In this document: piece after piece, positions 16,489-26,171 of the stretch
Layout: each line of letters opens with the position of its first letter
How positions within the stretch are numbered: the first letter of the stretch is position 1
NCBI GenBank assembly: GCA_963838845.1
Contig: CAWISR010000002.1
Span: forward strand, 868,001-932,000
Direction: 5' to 3'
Origin: CAVRXQ01 sp963838845
GTDB lineage: Bacteria > Actinomycetota > Acidimicrobiia > Acidimicrobiales > Bog-793
Length of the DNA: 64,000 bases
Notes under the pieces: generated by a model
The model's database searches: none
Told to the model about the DNA's origin: nothing
What the model saw: only the letters and a program-made list of their open reading frames with translations
Position numbers and translations under genes: made by a program

Positions 16489-19297
16489 CCGCCAAGCCTT
16501 CCGATGGCACTGCCCCGCTTATCGAGCGACTGGTTTCCCGTTGCCGCTGTCGACCGGGCCTGCGGCTCGCCTGCCGGTTCCGGCCAGAACGAGAAGGCCA
16601 TCTTCACTTGGTTCGCGTCCCGACCCATCGCTCAGGCGCGTGCCGCCGTGCTGTGTTCGCTGTTAACCGAGGACTCTGAGCGACGGCGACGACGAGCTGC
16701 GCCAGCTCGTCGACGAGCGCCGTCCTCACCGGCGACTGGGCGACACTCCAGGAGTTGGCATCACGGATCCCGGATGTCGACGGCAAGCGTCCAGTCGTCC
16801 TGGACTGTTTCTCCGGACGCGGCATCATCCCGCTTGAGGCGGCGAGAGTTGGACTGCGCGCCAGTCGGACTCGATCTTTCACCGGTGGCAGCGCTGGCTG
16901 CCCGTCTGCTAGCTGATTGGCCTTTCCGCGACTGGTCGAGTGAGCCAGAGGTGCCCTTCGACTCCGAAGAACGTGACGACCATGCAGAGAGTAGCGAAGC
17001 GCAGCTGTTCGTCAACTCTGAAGCTGAGCCCAAGCTGATACGAGACCTCCGCCGCTTTTTCGCGGAGGTAGGGCGACGGGTGGCGGCGACCGTCGAGCCC
17101 TACTACCCGCGGAATCCGGATCGCAGCTACCCGTGGGGCTACCTCTGGGCCATCACGCTTCCGTGCGATGCGTGCCAGCGCTCGCTTCCCACTTGTGAGC
17201 TCTCTTGTGCTTCGGCATCCGTATTCTGCGACCGGCGACCCGGGGCAGAGCCTCGTCTTGAGATTCAACAAGGAAGCAAAGACGTGGGATGTCGGTGTGT
17301 CAGACGGGACCCCTACCGGAACGCCGACGTTTGCCGCCACGTCCGGCCGCAAGGGGAAGTCCGCGGTGTGCCCCTTTTGCGACCACGTGCACTCGCTCGA
17401 CACTGTCAAGGCCAAGGGGAGTGCCGGGCAATACGAAGAGCACGCGGTTCTAGTCGCTGCAGATCTCGCAGATGTCAAGGTGACGGACGAAAAGGGCCGA
17501 AGTCGGAGCATTGAACGCAAAATCTTCAGGACTCTCAGCTCCCGTGAAGTGGAGGCGGCTAGCGACATAGACCTCGCCGCCCTTCCTCCTCTCGGCACTC
17601 TGCCTGGGGCACCGACCGAACCTATCGCCCTTGGAAACAAGGACAGCGTCCGACGGTACGGGTTACGGATTCGCGACGTGGGCAAGCCTGATGAACAAGC
17701 GGCAGGTACTCCTCTTTGCGGAAACTGCTCGAGCGATTCGAGCGTGTTACGACGACATCCTCGCGGCGGGTGTTAGCCAGGACTACGCTGCCGCACTCGC
17801 CTCCTATGCAGCTGCGAACCTGGTGCGCCGTCTGAGACGAGCTACTCGCGGAGCCTCGTTGGAGGCCTACGGCGACCGACCCGCAGTCGGCGTTAGCGAC
17901 ATATTCACGAATCGAGAGTGCCGTCAGCGTTCGATTTTGCTTGGTTTGAGGCTGGCCCGGGCCGGGGACCGGGCTCATGGTCATCGCTTACGAGAACCAT
18001 CCTGACCCCTTTGGCTACCCACGTCATCGGTCTTTCCAAGTTGGCTCAGGCTGGCCGGTTTCGGCGAGCATCGGCGACGCAACTGCCCTATCGGGACGCA
18101 ACTGTCGACGCCATCATCACCGACCCGCCCTACTACTCCATGATCGACTATGCCGACATTTCCGACCTGTTCTACGTGTGGTTACGTCGTTGCCTCTTCG
18201 ACATCGTCCCCGACCTCTTCGGTTCTCCGGGTACCCGTCAGGGCCTCCAGGACAAAGCCCAGGAAATCATTGTCAAGCGCAGTCCGGCTGCCGGTGACCA
18301 CCGAACCACCGAGTGGTACGAACAGCAGCTCGCCGTTGCCTTCGCGGAGATGCGTCGGGTGCTCAAGGCGGGAGGGACGCTCACTATCGTGTTCGGTCAC
18401 TCGGATCCTGACGCATGGCGGCGACTTCTTGGCGCGCTGCGGGATGCGCGTTTCGTGGTCACTTCAGCCTGGCCGGCGCGCACTGAATCGGGCACCACAG
18501 GTGTCGCTTCGATCAAGGTGACCGTCACCATTGGTTGCAAGGTCGCGCCAGATGGGCGTCGATCTGCCACTGCCGCGCAAGTCGAGCGCGAGATCTCGGA
18601 GACCGTTCGCAAACGTGTCGCGCAATGGGACGAATGGGGGCTAGCGCTCTCCGACCAGCTCATGGCCTCCTATGGCCCGGCCATGCAGGTGGTCGGGCGG
18701 TACAGAGTCATCCAGCGACCAGACGGGACCGAGCCGGAGCTTGACCACTTCCTTGCCGTCGGCCGCCGCGCCGTCGTCGACGCTCACGCCTTCAAAGTCG
18801 ACGAGCTGCCCCTCGACACCTTCGATCCAGAAACCCGCTTCGCGATCTTCTGGCTCCGCGCCTTCGGCCGGACGTTGGTCAACAAGGGGGAAGCCGTATT
18901 CCACGCCCAGTCGAGCGACCTCCGGATCGACGCTCTCCGTCCACAGATCCTCAAGGAGGCCCCTGGGGGGTTCTCGCTCAGCCTGGACGATCCTGGTGCG
19001 GTGAACGAGCGATCCTCGGCCATCGAGGTCGCGCGTGCTCTCGCTGCGTCCTGGCCCACGGGGGGTACAGAGGCCGTGGCTGGAGTCTTGGCCGCCGCCC
19101 AACGGCCGGGGGATGACCAGCACATCTGGGCAACGGTGGCCGATCTCGTCCGCCAGCTGCCGGATTCCGACCGGGTGGCAGTGGCCCTCACCGCGTGCCA
19201 GCGGAACCGCCGAGCCATCGAATCCGAGGCCAGGCGAGCGGCCCCCGCACCGGTCCATCAGGAGGAGCTCGCTTTCGGTAAAAATGGCGCACCGTGA
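16485..19297 (+). pseudogene. DUF1156-type DNA adenine methylase (Hma methylase), frameshifted
   Basis: Pieced together from all three frames, this is a protein of about 930 residues. It begins MTAKPSDGTAPLIER, then FPVAAVDRAC and NEKAIFTWFASRPIAQARA (DUF1156-type N terminus), VVLDCFSGRGIIPLEAAR (S-adenosylmethionine motif), a zinc-like CPFCDHVHS, GYGFATWASLMNKRQ, and the catalytic DPPYYSMIDYADISDLFY at about 18122. About eight frame changes are needed (near 16533, 16680, 16708, 16870, 17180, 17655, 17912 and 17922), each +1. It would methylate adenine in host DNA to mark self in a defence system. Its stop overlaps the ATPase start (GTGA). Confidence 0.65.
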
Positions 19298-22237
19298 CGG
19301 AAGTCCCGCACTGGGCTGACGTCCTGGAAATGCGGCCTGAGGTCGTCCAGCGCCACGGCCATGCGCATGGTCTCCAGATGTCGCTCTACGAGGCGGTATA
19401 CCAGACCGCCGAGGTTCCCTATCGGGATCCCGGCTACTGGTGCGACATCACCGAGCCCACGACCAAGCTCGTCGAGTTCATGGCCGAGGTCACCCGCCTC
19501 CTAGCCGGGGCGGGCCTCGCCGGCGAGATGTTCGACGGCAACCGACTGTTCCACCTGGACCAGGGCATGGGCGGGGGGAAGAGCCACGCCCTTGTCGGCC
19601 TGTGGCACATGGCCAGCCACCAGAACGAGTTCTTCTCTAGCGACATCGGCCAGCAGGTCTTCAGCGTGGCTCAACGCCGCGCCGGGGCGGACCTCGAACT
19701 TCGTGACGTTCACCCGGTCATCCTGTGCGCCGACAACTTCAGCCCTGGCGCCACCCGTCCGGAGTTCGGCCCTGCGGTCAACCTGCACCAGCGCTTCTTG
19801 TGGGCGCTTTTTGATGGTGATCGTGCCCTCTACGACAGCCACGTCACGGCCGGGACGGACAAGGCGGCCATCAAGGACGCCATCCGAGAAGCCGGCCGTC
19901 CTGTCCTCATCCTCCTCGACGAGATCATGGATTACGCCATGGCGCTCGTCGGACCCGACCACCGCGACACCATCCCCGAAGAGCAGGCGTTCTTGAACGC
20001 CCTCACCGGGGCCGTGGCCGAGATGGAAAGTGCGGTGCTCGTGGTCGTGATGATCCGCTCGGACCTTGACGAGCAGGGCTACGAGGGCCCGGCTCAGGAC
20101 TTCCGCAGCTACATCGCCCGTCGGCTCGAGCGCAACGGGACGACGGTGAGCGTGAACGAGCCCCAGGACTTCGGGGCGATCATCCGACGCCGGATCTTTA
20201 ACCGGCCGTCCAAAGAGCTTCCGCTGGCTGAGCTGGCTGAGCGCTGGGCGGGAGGCATCAGCTCCGCTTGGAATGAGCACGTCTTCGACCGGTTGCCCGG
20301 AGCACGCCAGCTGCCCGGCTTCGCGAGTCGCCTCGAGCGCTCCTACCCGTTCCATCCTGACCTGCTCGAACTCGTCGAGCACGACTGGACCCAGCACACC
20401 GGGTTCCAGCGGGTGCGCTCGACCGTGGAGGTCTTCTCGGCGAGCACCTACTGGTGGGTTACCGAGCGCCAGGCCAACCGGTGGGTGCCGGAGCTCATCG
20501 GCGTTGGCGACATCCCGCTCCACGTAGCCGCAGACCAGGTCCTCTCTTCAGGCGTGTTGCACGGCAACGACCGGCAGATCGTGGGAATGCGACAGGTGGC
20601 CGAGAAGGACATCACTTCGGCTGACCGCTCCGACGGCCAGGCCGTTCTGGCCGACGTTCGCCTCACCAACGGCAGACCGTGGGCAATGGTCCAGCCGCAC
20701 CCGGCGGTGCGTCTTGCCACGGCGCTCTGGCTTTACTCGGTCGCCTCTCGGGCCCAGGGCAAGCGTGGTGCTACCAAGGCGGAACTGCTCGCCACCCTGT
20801 ACGTACCAGACGAGATCTTCGGCTTCGGTGACGCCGAAGAGGTCTTTAACGCCCTCACCGATGACGAGGACGAGCGGGGTCTCGGAGCCCTCGATGTGAT
20901 CCAGAGTGGGGGCGGCAGCGTGCCCAACCGGTATCTACTCGTCACTCAGCTCAACAAGCGCATGTTTCAGCGCAACGCCCTCAACCGTGCGACTCCTGAG
21001 CTGTACTACGGGTTGGCGTGGGAGCGGGTGCAGAAGCTCGCCACCTCCGGTAGCAGCTTCGACAAGGTCCTCTTCATCGAACAGCCGGACTCGGCTGACG
21101 CCAAGCTCGACGAGTTGTTCCGGGAGGTCGACCAGCGCCGCTCGAACCGCCTGGTGATCCTCGATCCTCGCCGTTGGGCCCTCCTCAACGGCCGTGACAG
21201 CGCCACCCGAGAGGACGTCGAGGCGATGTTGGGGCTGGGGACGAACCGATTGGGGGTCGACTTTGCGGCCAGCTGCGTCATTGCCTGCGTCAACACCCAG
21301 CGGCGAGATGCAATGGCCAAGCGAGCTAGAAGCGCCTATGCCTGGAAGCTCGCAATCAATGACGTGGCGCCAGACTCCGAAGTCCACGCAGAAATGGAGT
21401 TGGAGGGGACCCAGGCAATAGCTCAACTCGACGAGGAGATCCGCCGAGCGTTCCAGCACTACACCTACCTGGTGAGAGACGACCAGGGGCTCCGGCCCGA
21501 CTTTGCCAAGTTTGATGACGACTCCCGCAGTTCGCTGTCGGGCAACGACATCTGGGAGGCTCTGGCCGAACGAGGAGAAGCCGTGCGCTCCGCCGACGGG
21601 CCTCTCCGGAGGGTACCTGCACCAACTGCTCGACCTTTCTGTCCGGCCCTACACCTTGGCCGAGGTCGTCGAGAAGTTCTGGCGAGACCCTGCCTTCCCG
21701 ATCATCCCCAGTGAGATGATCGCCCGTCGGGCCATTTTCGACGCCCTTCGCCCAGACGACGAAGGCGTGGCATGGGAACTAGCGACGGCGAGCGGCGAAC
21801 GGCTCCATGTCGATTCGCCCGAACAGCTGGCGCTGAACAGCCCCGACCAGCAGCTTCGGCTGGTACAGCCGGAGGCAGAAGCCGATGAGGCCCCGAACAC
21901 CGCCGCTGGTGCTGGCACAACGGGAAAAGGCTCTGCTCCCACCCCCGCTGCTGAGTCTCCAGTTCTTCGTGGAGCGCCCGTCCCTGGTGCGCCACAGCGC
22001 TACGTCGTCCACGAGCTGGAGCTCACGAACCGCAGCCTCGCGGACCGCAGCTCCCGGGAAAGTCTCTACCAGCTGCTCTCCGAGCTCACGGACGTCATCG
22101 ACCCGTCGTCAGGCCAGGACGTGCAGGTGGCAACCATCAAGGTTGAGCTGAACGCTGCCGTTGGCGCGCTCGACAGCGTCGAAGCCAAAGCAGAACAGGC
22201 TGGTGCCACCTGGCGCGAGCACGAGGAGGACTTTTAA
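19294..22237 (+). pseudogene. DUF499-type AAA ATPase (Hma ATPase), one frameshift
   Basis: The first frame codes for about 765 good residues and the second for 210 more, joined by one +1 break near 21598. The N terminus has a P-loop variant DQGMGGGKSHALVGLWH and a Walker B VLILLDEIMDYAM, with the arginine-rich ARRLERNG, as in the DUF499 ATPases that accompany DUF1156 methylases. The C-terminal part is VRPYTLAEVVEKFWRD, a Pro/Ala-rich linker, and an end domain (YVVHELELTNRSL). It would provide ATP-driven assembly or movement for the helicase-methylase system. The GTG start overlaps the methylase stop. The bulk is intact, so only the C-terminal quarter is lost if the break is real. Confidence 0.7.
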
Positions 22238-22509
22238 GCCGACCACCACTTACCGTGCTCGACAGAGCTGCAAAGGCTCGCTCTGAAGGGGGGAGGATTC
22301 TCCACCGGCGCCCCGTTCTCGGCCGTCGCTTCGAGCGCCCGTACTGACGCGAAGTCAAGAGGAGTGAACCCGCGCCAACTAAACGCCAACTACGGGGATT
22401 GTCGTCCGTCTTGTACCGCCCGCTGTCGCCCAGGCGTAAATGGCCGCTGAACAGGTGCATCCCGGTATGAGGCGATACCTTGCGACACCTAACGACACGG
22501 CAATCATGA
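22238..22509. other. Gene-free stretch before the attachment site
   Basis: No convincing gene is present. Leftward frames here lack protein-like composition and read through the tRNA fragment. This is where an integrase gene would often lie, but none is recognisable. Confidence 0.5.
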
Positions 22510-22551
22510 CTGGGGGTCAAGAGGTCCCGGGTTCAAATCCCGGCAGCCCGA
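22510..22551 (+). other. 3' half of tRNA-Pro(GGG), putative right attachment site
   Basis: The anticodon loop CTGGGGG (22510-22516), the 3' anticodon stem TCAAG, variable loop AGGTC, T-arm CCGGG-TTCAAAT-CCCGG and 3' acceptor strand CAGCCCG with discriminator A are all present. The 5' half (a CGGGCTG acceptor strand and D-arm) is not found upstream, and the 5' anticodon stem is mismatched. This is the copy left by integration into the 3' end of a tRNA gene. Confidence 0.75.
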
Positions 22552-22834
22552 CGCAGTAAGAGCAGGTCCGTGGGTCCGAGTCATCGGCGGCGCTCCCGCC
22601 GAATCGCCCAAATGCTACCGAAATGCCCCCGAGCGATCCGAGACCACCACCAGTGTCGCCAAGGACGACGCCCGCGATCGTCGAACATAGCGACGAGTCG
22701 CCGCTACTCCGCGTGCGGCGCGATGACGAGCCGACTCCGAGCATGGACCACGGCGCGTTAGTGGACGCGGCGGTTAGAGAGCTGAAGTGGATGAGCCGGC
22801 ACTCGCCACTCGTGCGCCCCGGTTCCGGTGCGGG

Positions 22835-22853
22835 CTCAGCCGGTCATCGCAAC
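22835..22853 (+). repeat. Left terminal inverted repeat of the IS30-like element
   Basis: CTCAGCCGGTCATCGCAAC pairs with the inverted copy at 24032-24050 with three mismatches. The transposase stop codon lies within it. Confidence 0.65.
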
Positions 22854-23984
22854 AGCGACGGCGAACGCCTGAGATGGTGTCATCCAACCGAGGGTCTGTC
22901 GAGGTCTCGTGTTGAGTGATCGAGCGATCGCGTCGAGTTCTCGTTGGCTGCACTGCGAAAGGTCCGACGACTTCGGCAGGTACTGACGCAGGAGGCCGTT
23001 TGTGTTCTCGTTCGAGCCGCGCTGCCACGGGCTCTTCGGGTCGCAGAAGTAGATCTGCACGCCGGTGTCGACGGTGAACTGGACGTGCTCGGCCATCTCC
23101 TTGCCTTGGTCCCAGGTGATCGAGCGCCGAAGCTGTGCGGGCAAAGTGAGGATGCGCTTTGTCATCGCTCTCCGGACTGCCTCGGCTCCGATCCCGTTCG
23201 GGAGTTTGAGCAAGATCACGTAGCGGCTCTTTCGCTCGACCAAGGTGCCGATGGCGGTCATCTTCTTGCCGAAGATGAGGTCCCCCTCCCAGTGCCCGGG
23301 CACCGCCCGGTCGGAAACCTCGGCCGGGCGCTCGGAGATCATCACCATGTTGCGGAGCTGGCCCTGGCCGACATTGCCCTTCGTGTAGGCCTTCGCCCTC
23401 CTCATCGCCCGCCCGGTCCGCAGACAGGAGTGCAGCTCTTTGCGCAGCGCTCCACGGCCTTGGACGAACAGCGACTGATAGATCGTCTCGTGCGACACCC
23501 GCATCTCCGGGTCGTTTGGATACGAGAGAGCCAACCACGCCGAGATCTGCTGGGGAGACCAGCGCGCCTCGAGCTTTCGCTCGACTATCGCCCGGAGCCG
23601 CCGGCAGCGGGCGAGCTTCGTGTGTTTTGGCCGAAGCGCACGTCGACGAGCGCCACGATCCGCGACGAGCGCTCGATACCTCTTCCGCCCGCCGTTGGCG
23701 TTCACCTCTCGGCACACCGTCGACGGCGTCCGATCGATCACTCTTGCGATCGAGCGGATCGAGCTTCCAGCAGCGAGGCCGCGGGAGATCTCCTCCCGCT
23801 CTTCGAGCGAGAGCCTGAGCTCCGAGCGCGTTCGCTCGCGCGGACGATGCCCGCCGGCGTCGGCGATGAACTTGCGGAGCGACGAGTTCTGCCTGCCGAG
23901 ATGGTTGGCGATCCGCTTCACGGACACGCCGGCCTCGCGCATCTGCCAGATCGTCGCCCTGTCTGCTTCCGTGAACCTCCGCAC
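22836..23984 (-). CDS. IS30-family transposase
   Basis: The 382-aa protein starts with a helix-turn-helix (RFTEADRATIWQMREAGVSV) and a second HTH region (IRSIARVIDRTPSTVCREV). The DDE catalytic domain shows GHWEGDLIFG, SITWDQGKEMAEH and CDPKSPWQRGSNENTNGLL, giving all three acidic residues, so it appears intact. It inserts the element by a DDE-type transesterification. The stop codon falls inside the left terminal inverted repeat. The ATG at 23984 is directly after a GGAGGTGTTCCG ribosome region. Confidence 0.92.
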   Translation of the reverse strand: MRRFTEADRATIWQMREAGVSVKRIANHLGRQNSSLRKFIADAGGHRPRERTRSELRLSLEEREEISRGLAAGSSIRSIARVIDRTPSTVCREVNANGGRKRYRALVADRGARRRALRPKHTKLARCRRLRAIVERKLEARWSPQQISAWLALSYPNDPEMRVSHETIYQSLFVQGRGALRKELHSCLRTGRAMRRAKAYTKGNVGQGQLRNMVMISERPAEVSDRAVPGHWEGDLIFGKKMTAIGTLVERKSRYVILLKLPNGIGAEAVRRAMTKRILTLPAQLRRSITWDQGKEMAEHVQFTVDTGVQIYFCDPKSPWQRGSNENTNGLLRQYLPKSSDLSQCSQRELDAIARSLNTRPRQTLGWMTPSQAFAVAVAMTG

Positions 23985-24031
23985 GGAACACCTCCTTGAG
24001 CGACGGCTCAGTGTCCGCCTATCAAGAAGTC

Positions 24032-24050
24032 GTTGCGATGATCAGTTGAG
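24032..24050 (-). repeat. Right terminal inverted repeat of the IS30-like element
   Basis: Read inward on the minus strand this is CTCAACTGATCATCGCAAC, matching the left end at 16 of 19 positions. Confidence 0.65.
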
Positions 24051-24056
24051 GGCGCA

Positions 24057-24397
24057 GGCGATCAGGGATACATAGCAAAGAGATGCGCTGCGGCGGCGCG
24101 AAATGTCCCGGGTGTGAGCGCTCGCTGTAAGGCGCTCGGCGTGCCAGCGGGAGAGATAGGCGAATCAGTAGCACACATATAGGACCGCGCCCGGGTGCGG
24201 CGGCGATCTCCTAGGCCGCTATCGGTCTCCTGGCAACGGTCGAGTTCGCGTGTCATTGACGGCCTGAGAGATGACAGCGATCCCGAGGCCAAGTCGTCTG
24301 TCCCGACGTCGAGAACGAATGCGAATACGGCACGAGACAATCCGAAAAGCTAGGTTCGGAGCCATGTTCCTGCTCGAATTCCGAAGGTAGGTGCAGA
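24057..24397. other. Gene-free stretch before the UspA gene
   Basis: About 340 bases show no protein-like frame. The last part must contain the promoter of the UspA gene, but no clear minus-35/minus-10 pair stands out. Confidence 0.4.
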
Positions 24398-24865
24398 TTG
24401 ACTACTCCGCGGACCACCTACGAGGCGATTGTCGTTGGCACCGACGGATCGGAGCGCGCCGCTATTGCCGTCCGACAGGCGTTGTCGTTGGCGAAGCTGA
24501 CTGGCGCAAAGGTGCACGTGGTTCACGCTTATCACACTGGTGGCGGACCGACGAGTTTTCCTCATGACTATGAGGGTCGGCTCACCACCGATCGCATGTT
24601 TGAGGAAGCAAACCGCATACGAGAACAAGTACTTGCGGAGGCTGAACGAGCAGGCGTGACCGCGGAGGTGCACGGCGTGAGCGAAGACCCCGCCGATGGC
24701 ATCATCAACGTGGCTACATCTGTCGGCGCCGATCTCGTCGTGGTGGGCAATCGGGGAATGACTGGAGCGAAACGCTTCGTGCTCGGGAGCGTCCCGAACG
24801 CGATCGCTCACAGATGCCCCTGCAGCGTGCTGATCGTGAGCACTGATCGCGCTCTCTCCATGTAA
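24398..24865 (+). CDS. Universal stress protein (UspA family)
   Basis: The 155-aa protein is a single Usp domain: IVVGTDGSERAAIAVRQAL at the N terminus and the ATP-binding pattern G-x2-G-x9-G-S in GNRGMTGAKRFVLGSV near the C terminus, followed by CPCSVLIV. It probably binds ATP and acts in stress or dormancy survival. The TTG start at 24398 has AAGGTAGG upstream. It stands alone, with an IS element to the left. Confidence 0.9.
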   Translation: MTTPRTTYEAIVVGTDGSERAAIAVRQALSLAKLTGAKVHVVHAYHTGGGPTSFPHDYEGRLTTDRMFEEANRIREQVLAEAERAGVTAEVHGVSEDPADGIINVATSVGADLVVVGNRGMTGAKRFVLGSVPNAIAHRCPCSVLIVSTDRALSM

Positions 24866-24997
24866 GTAGATCGAAGCGGTGCCGGGCCAGCGGCTTGTGA
24901 GCCGGTCAATCGCGCGACAAGAGCTTCATGAGCGTACGTCGCCTTGAGCGATTCGCTGAGCGTTCTCTTTGAGGCGGCGCGCCGAGTCAGGTGCACC

Positions 24998-25015
24998 TTA
25001 ATTGAGTTCAATTAA
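24998..25015. promoter_or_regulatory. AT-rich 18-bp palindrome
   Basis: TTAATTGA and TCAATTAA are separated by GT. It is very AT-rich compared with its surroundings and covers the stop codon of the SRPBCC-like gene. The two-base spacer argues for a dimeric protein-binding site (MarR or TetR type) rather than an RNA hairpin. Confidence 0.35.
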
Positions 25016-25524
25016 ACGTCAGTCTGAAGGCTCGCCGCCACCCTCGCCATGAAGGACCGAACGGTCGACGCGGCGACGTGACGCATCACAGCGTGGTCGA
25101 GACCAACCCCGAGTTCGCCGAGCGGTGGCACGTATGAAGCGGAAAGGGTGATCCGGCAGTTCTCGGGTCCGAGACGAACGAGCTCGAGATTGCCGCGGAG
25201 CGACGGGATCAGCGACTGAAGACCGGTGGGCTCCCATGAGAGCGGAACGACGATCGCGTCGCCTCCGTCCCGGGCTGGTTGAAGGACGACTCGCACCTCT
25301 CGCGTGACCCGACCAGCCCACGGTCCGATGCGTAATCGAAGAGACTCATCACCGTCTTTTTCGGCGGCGTTCGCAAGCGGTGCGAGCCAGCTGCCATCTC
25401 CGATAAACCGTTCCTGAACCTGTTCGAACGGGCGCGCCACGTCGACGAAGTCCTGGACGAAGATGCGTTTGCCGCGCGGCTTGTCTCCGCGATCGCCGGC
25501 GACCATCACGCAAAATCTTGTCAC
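25012..25524 (-). CDS. SRPBCC-like (START/polyketide-cyclase fold) protein
   Basis: The 170-aa protein has the hydrophobic strand-loop pattern of the SRPBCC fold: IFVQDFVDVARPFEQVQERF at the start, REVRVVLQPARDGGDAIVVP in the middle and a long C-terminal helix (HAVMRHVAASTVRSFMARV). Such proteins bind lipids or other hydrophobic molecules; no ligand can be named. The first six residues may be extra, as a Met at position 7 is an alternative start. Its stop lies inside an AT-rich palindrome. Confidence 0.6.
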   Translation of the reverse strand: MTRFCVMVAGDRGDKPRGKRIFVQDFVDVARPFEQVQERFIGDGSWLAPLANAAEKDGDESLRLRIGPWAGRVTREVRVVLQPARDGGDAIVVPLSWEPTGLQSLIPSLRGNLELVRLGPENCRITLSASYVPPLGELGVGLDHAVMRHVAASTVRSFMARVAASLQTDV

Positions 25525-25602
25525 GTCACCCGCGTCTAAAGCGCAGTAATTCTGTCCGCTGACCTCCGGGACTCAAAAGCGCCAGGACATTCGGCGCCGA
25601 AA

Positions 25603-26050
25603 TCAGCTCGCGAGCTGGTCCCGATCGGGATCAGATTTCGCACGCGGCGCAGCGCGACCTCCGCGTGCGAATCGGCGAAGCGCGGCGGCTCCGCTCGCCA
25701 ACATCACCCAGGCGGGCCAGAACGAGCCATGCGCGCTGCTCGCTAGCCACACCCCGACGCAGACGATCGATGGGGTCGCAACGCAGGCGAAATAGCGCGC
25801 GTTCGATCCGAAAATGCCACCGAGCTTCTCTGACCCTGTTGGCATTGGTACCGGTTTCGGCAGTTCCCGGCGGGCCACGCCGAGCTCGCGACGCGTTCTT
25901 CGCCGCGTAGACTTCGTCCAGGCGCTGGCGGAACTCTTCAAGGGTGATGCGCCCGTCCTCGACGTGCTTGCGGAGTTCGTTGACGACTTGATCCCGTTCC
26001 TCGTCCGAAGCGCGGACCTCGTCTTCGTCCCAGCGCGACGCTCCGTCCAT
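25603..26050 (-). pseudogene. DUF1707 membrane protein, frameshifted
   Basis: The N-terminal DUF1707 domain (VRASDEERDQVVNELRKHV, then GRITLEEFRQRLDEVYAAK) is in one frame. The continuation TRRELGVARRELPKP and two membrane segments (YFACVATPSIVCVGVWLAS and PAWVMLASGAAAL) are in the next. The join is near 25905, where one extra A in AAGAACG would explain the change (+1 in the reading direction). The family is common in actinobacteria as small membrane proteins. The ATG at 26050 is the likely start. If the break is real the gene makes only the DUF1707 part. Confidence 0.65.
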
Positions 26051-26171
26051 AACCACGTCATATTCGCGCGATTGGAGGACGAACCCATGATCGACGCGAA
26101 GGCTGCTCACGTGCGAGTCGCGTGGTATATCAGAACAATTACGCCGGCGAAGCGGTGCGAGAATTAGGGCC

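Larger units (their letters stand above)
1..22553. mobile_element. Right-hand part of an integrated accessory element
   Basis: The stretch holds phage-type DNA methylation, TIR and HEPN proteins, a serine recombinase, many short orphan genes and a helicase-methylase-ATPase operon, with no housekeeping genes. It ends at a 3' half of tRNA-Pro(GGG) in plus orientation at 22510-22551. Integrases that use tRNA genes leave such a displaced 3' end on the far side of the element, which places the intact tRNA and the left boundary left of this window. No tyrosine integrase gene is visible near the right end, so the boundary is inferred from the tRNA fragment and gene content only. The element may be composite. 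Confidence 0.45.
22829..24056 (-). mobile_element. IS30-family insertion sequence
   Basis: The element is about 1.22 kb and carries one transposase. The inner parts of its ends are CTCAGCCGGTCATCGCAAC at 22835-22853 and, inverted, CTCAACTGATCATCGCAAC at 24050-24032, 16 of 19 matching. A further TGCG with two variable bases outside each may extend the repeats to 25 bp, with GG flanking both sides as a possible 2-bp target duplication. Placed immediately outside the tRNA-Pro fragment, it interrupts no visible gene. Confidence 0.7.

Noticed and set aside
13282..22237. Programmed +1 frameshifting as the explanation for the Hma operon breaks
   Set aside because: About twelve shifts in series would give almost no full product, and the sites do not share one slippery sequence; kept only as a remote option in the findings.
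22137..22520. 127-residue leftward frame near the attachment site, considered as an integrase remnant
   Set aside because: No tyrosine recombinase motif (R-HxxR-Y) can be found.
22517..22744. Leftward frame ending LPGFEPGTS
   Set aside because: That ending is a known false translation of a tRNA T-arm; it reads through the tRNA-Pro fragment.
22774..23991. 405-residue alternative frame over the transposase
   Set aside because: Low-complexity shadow; the other frame has the full DDE set.
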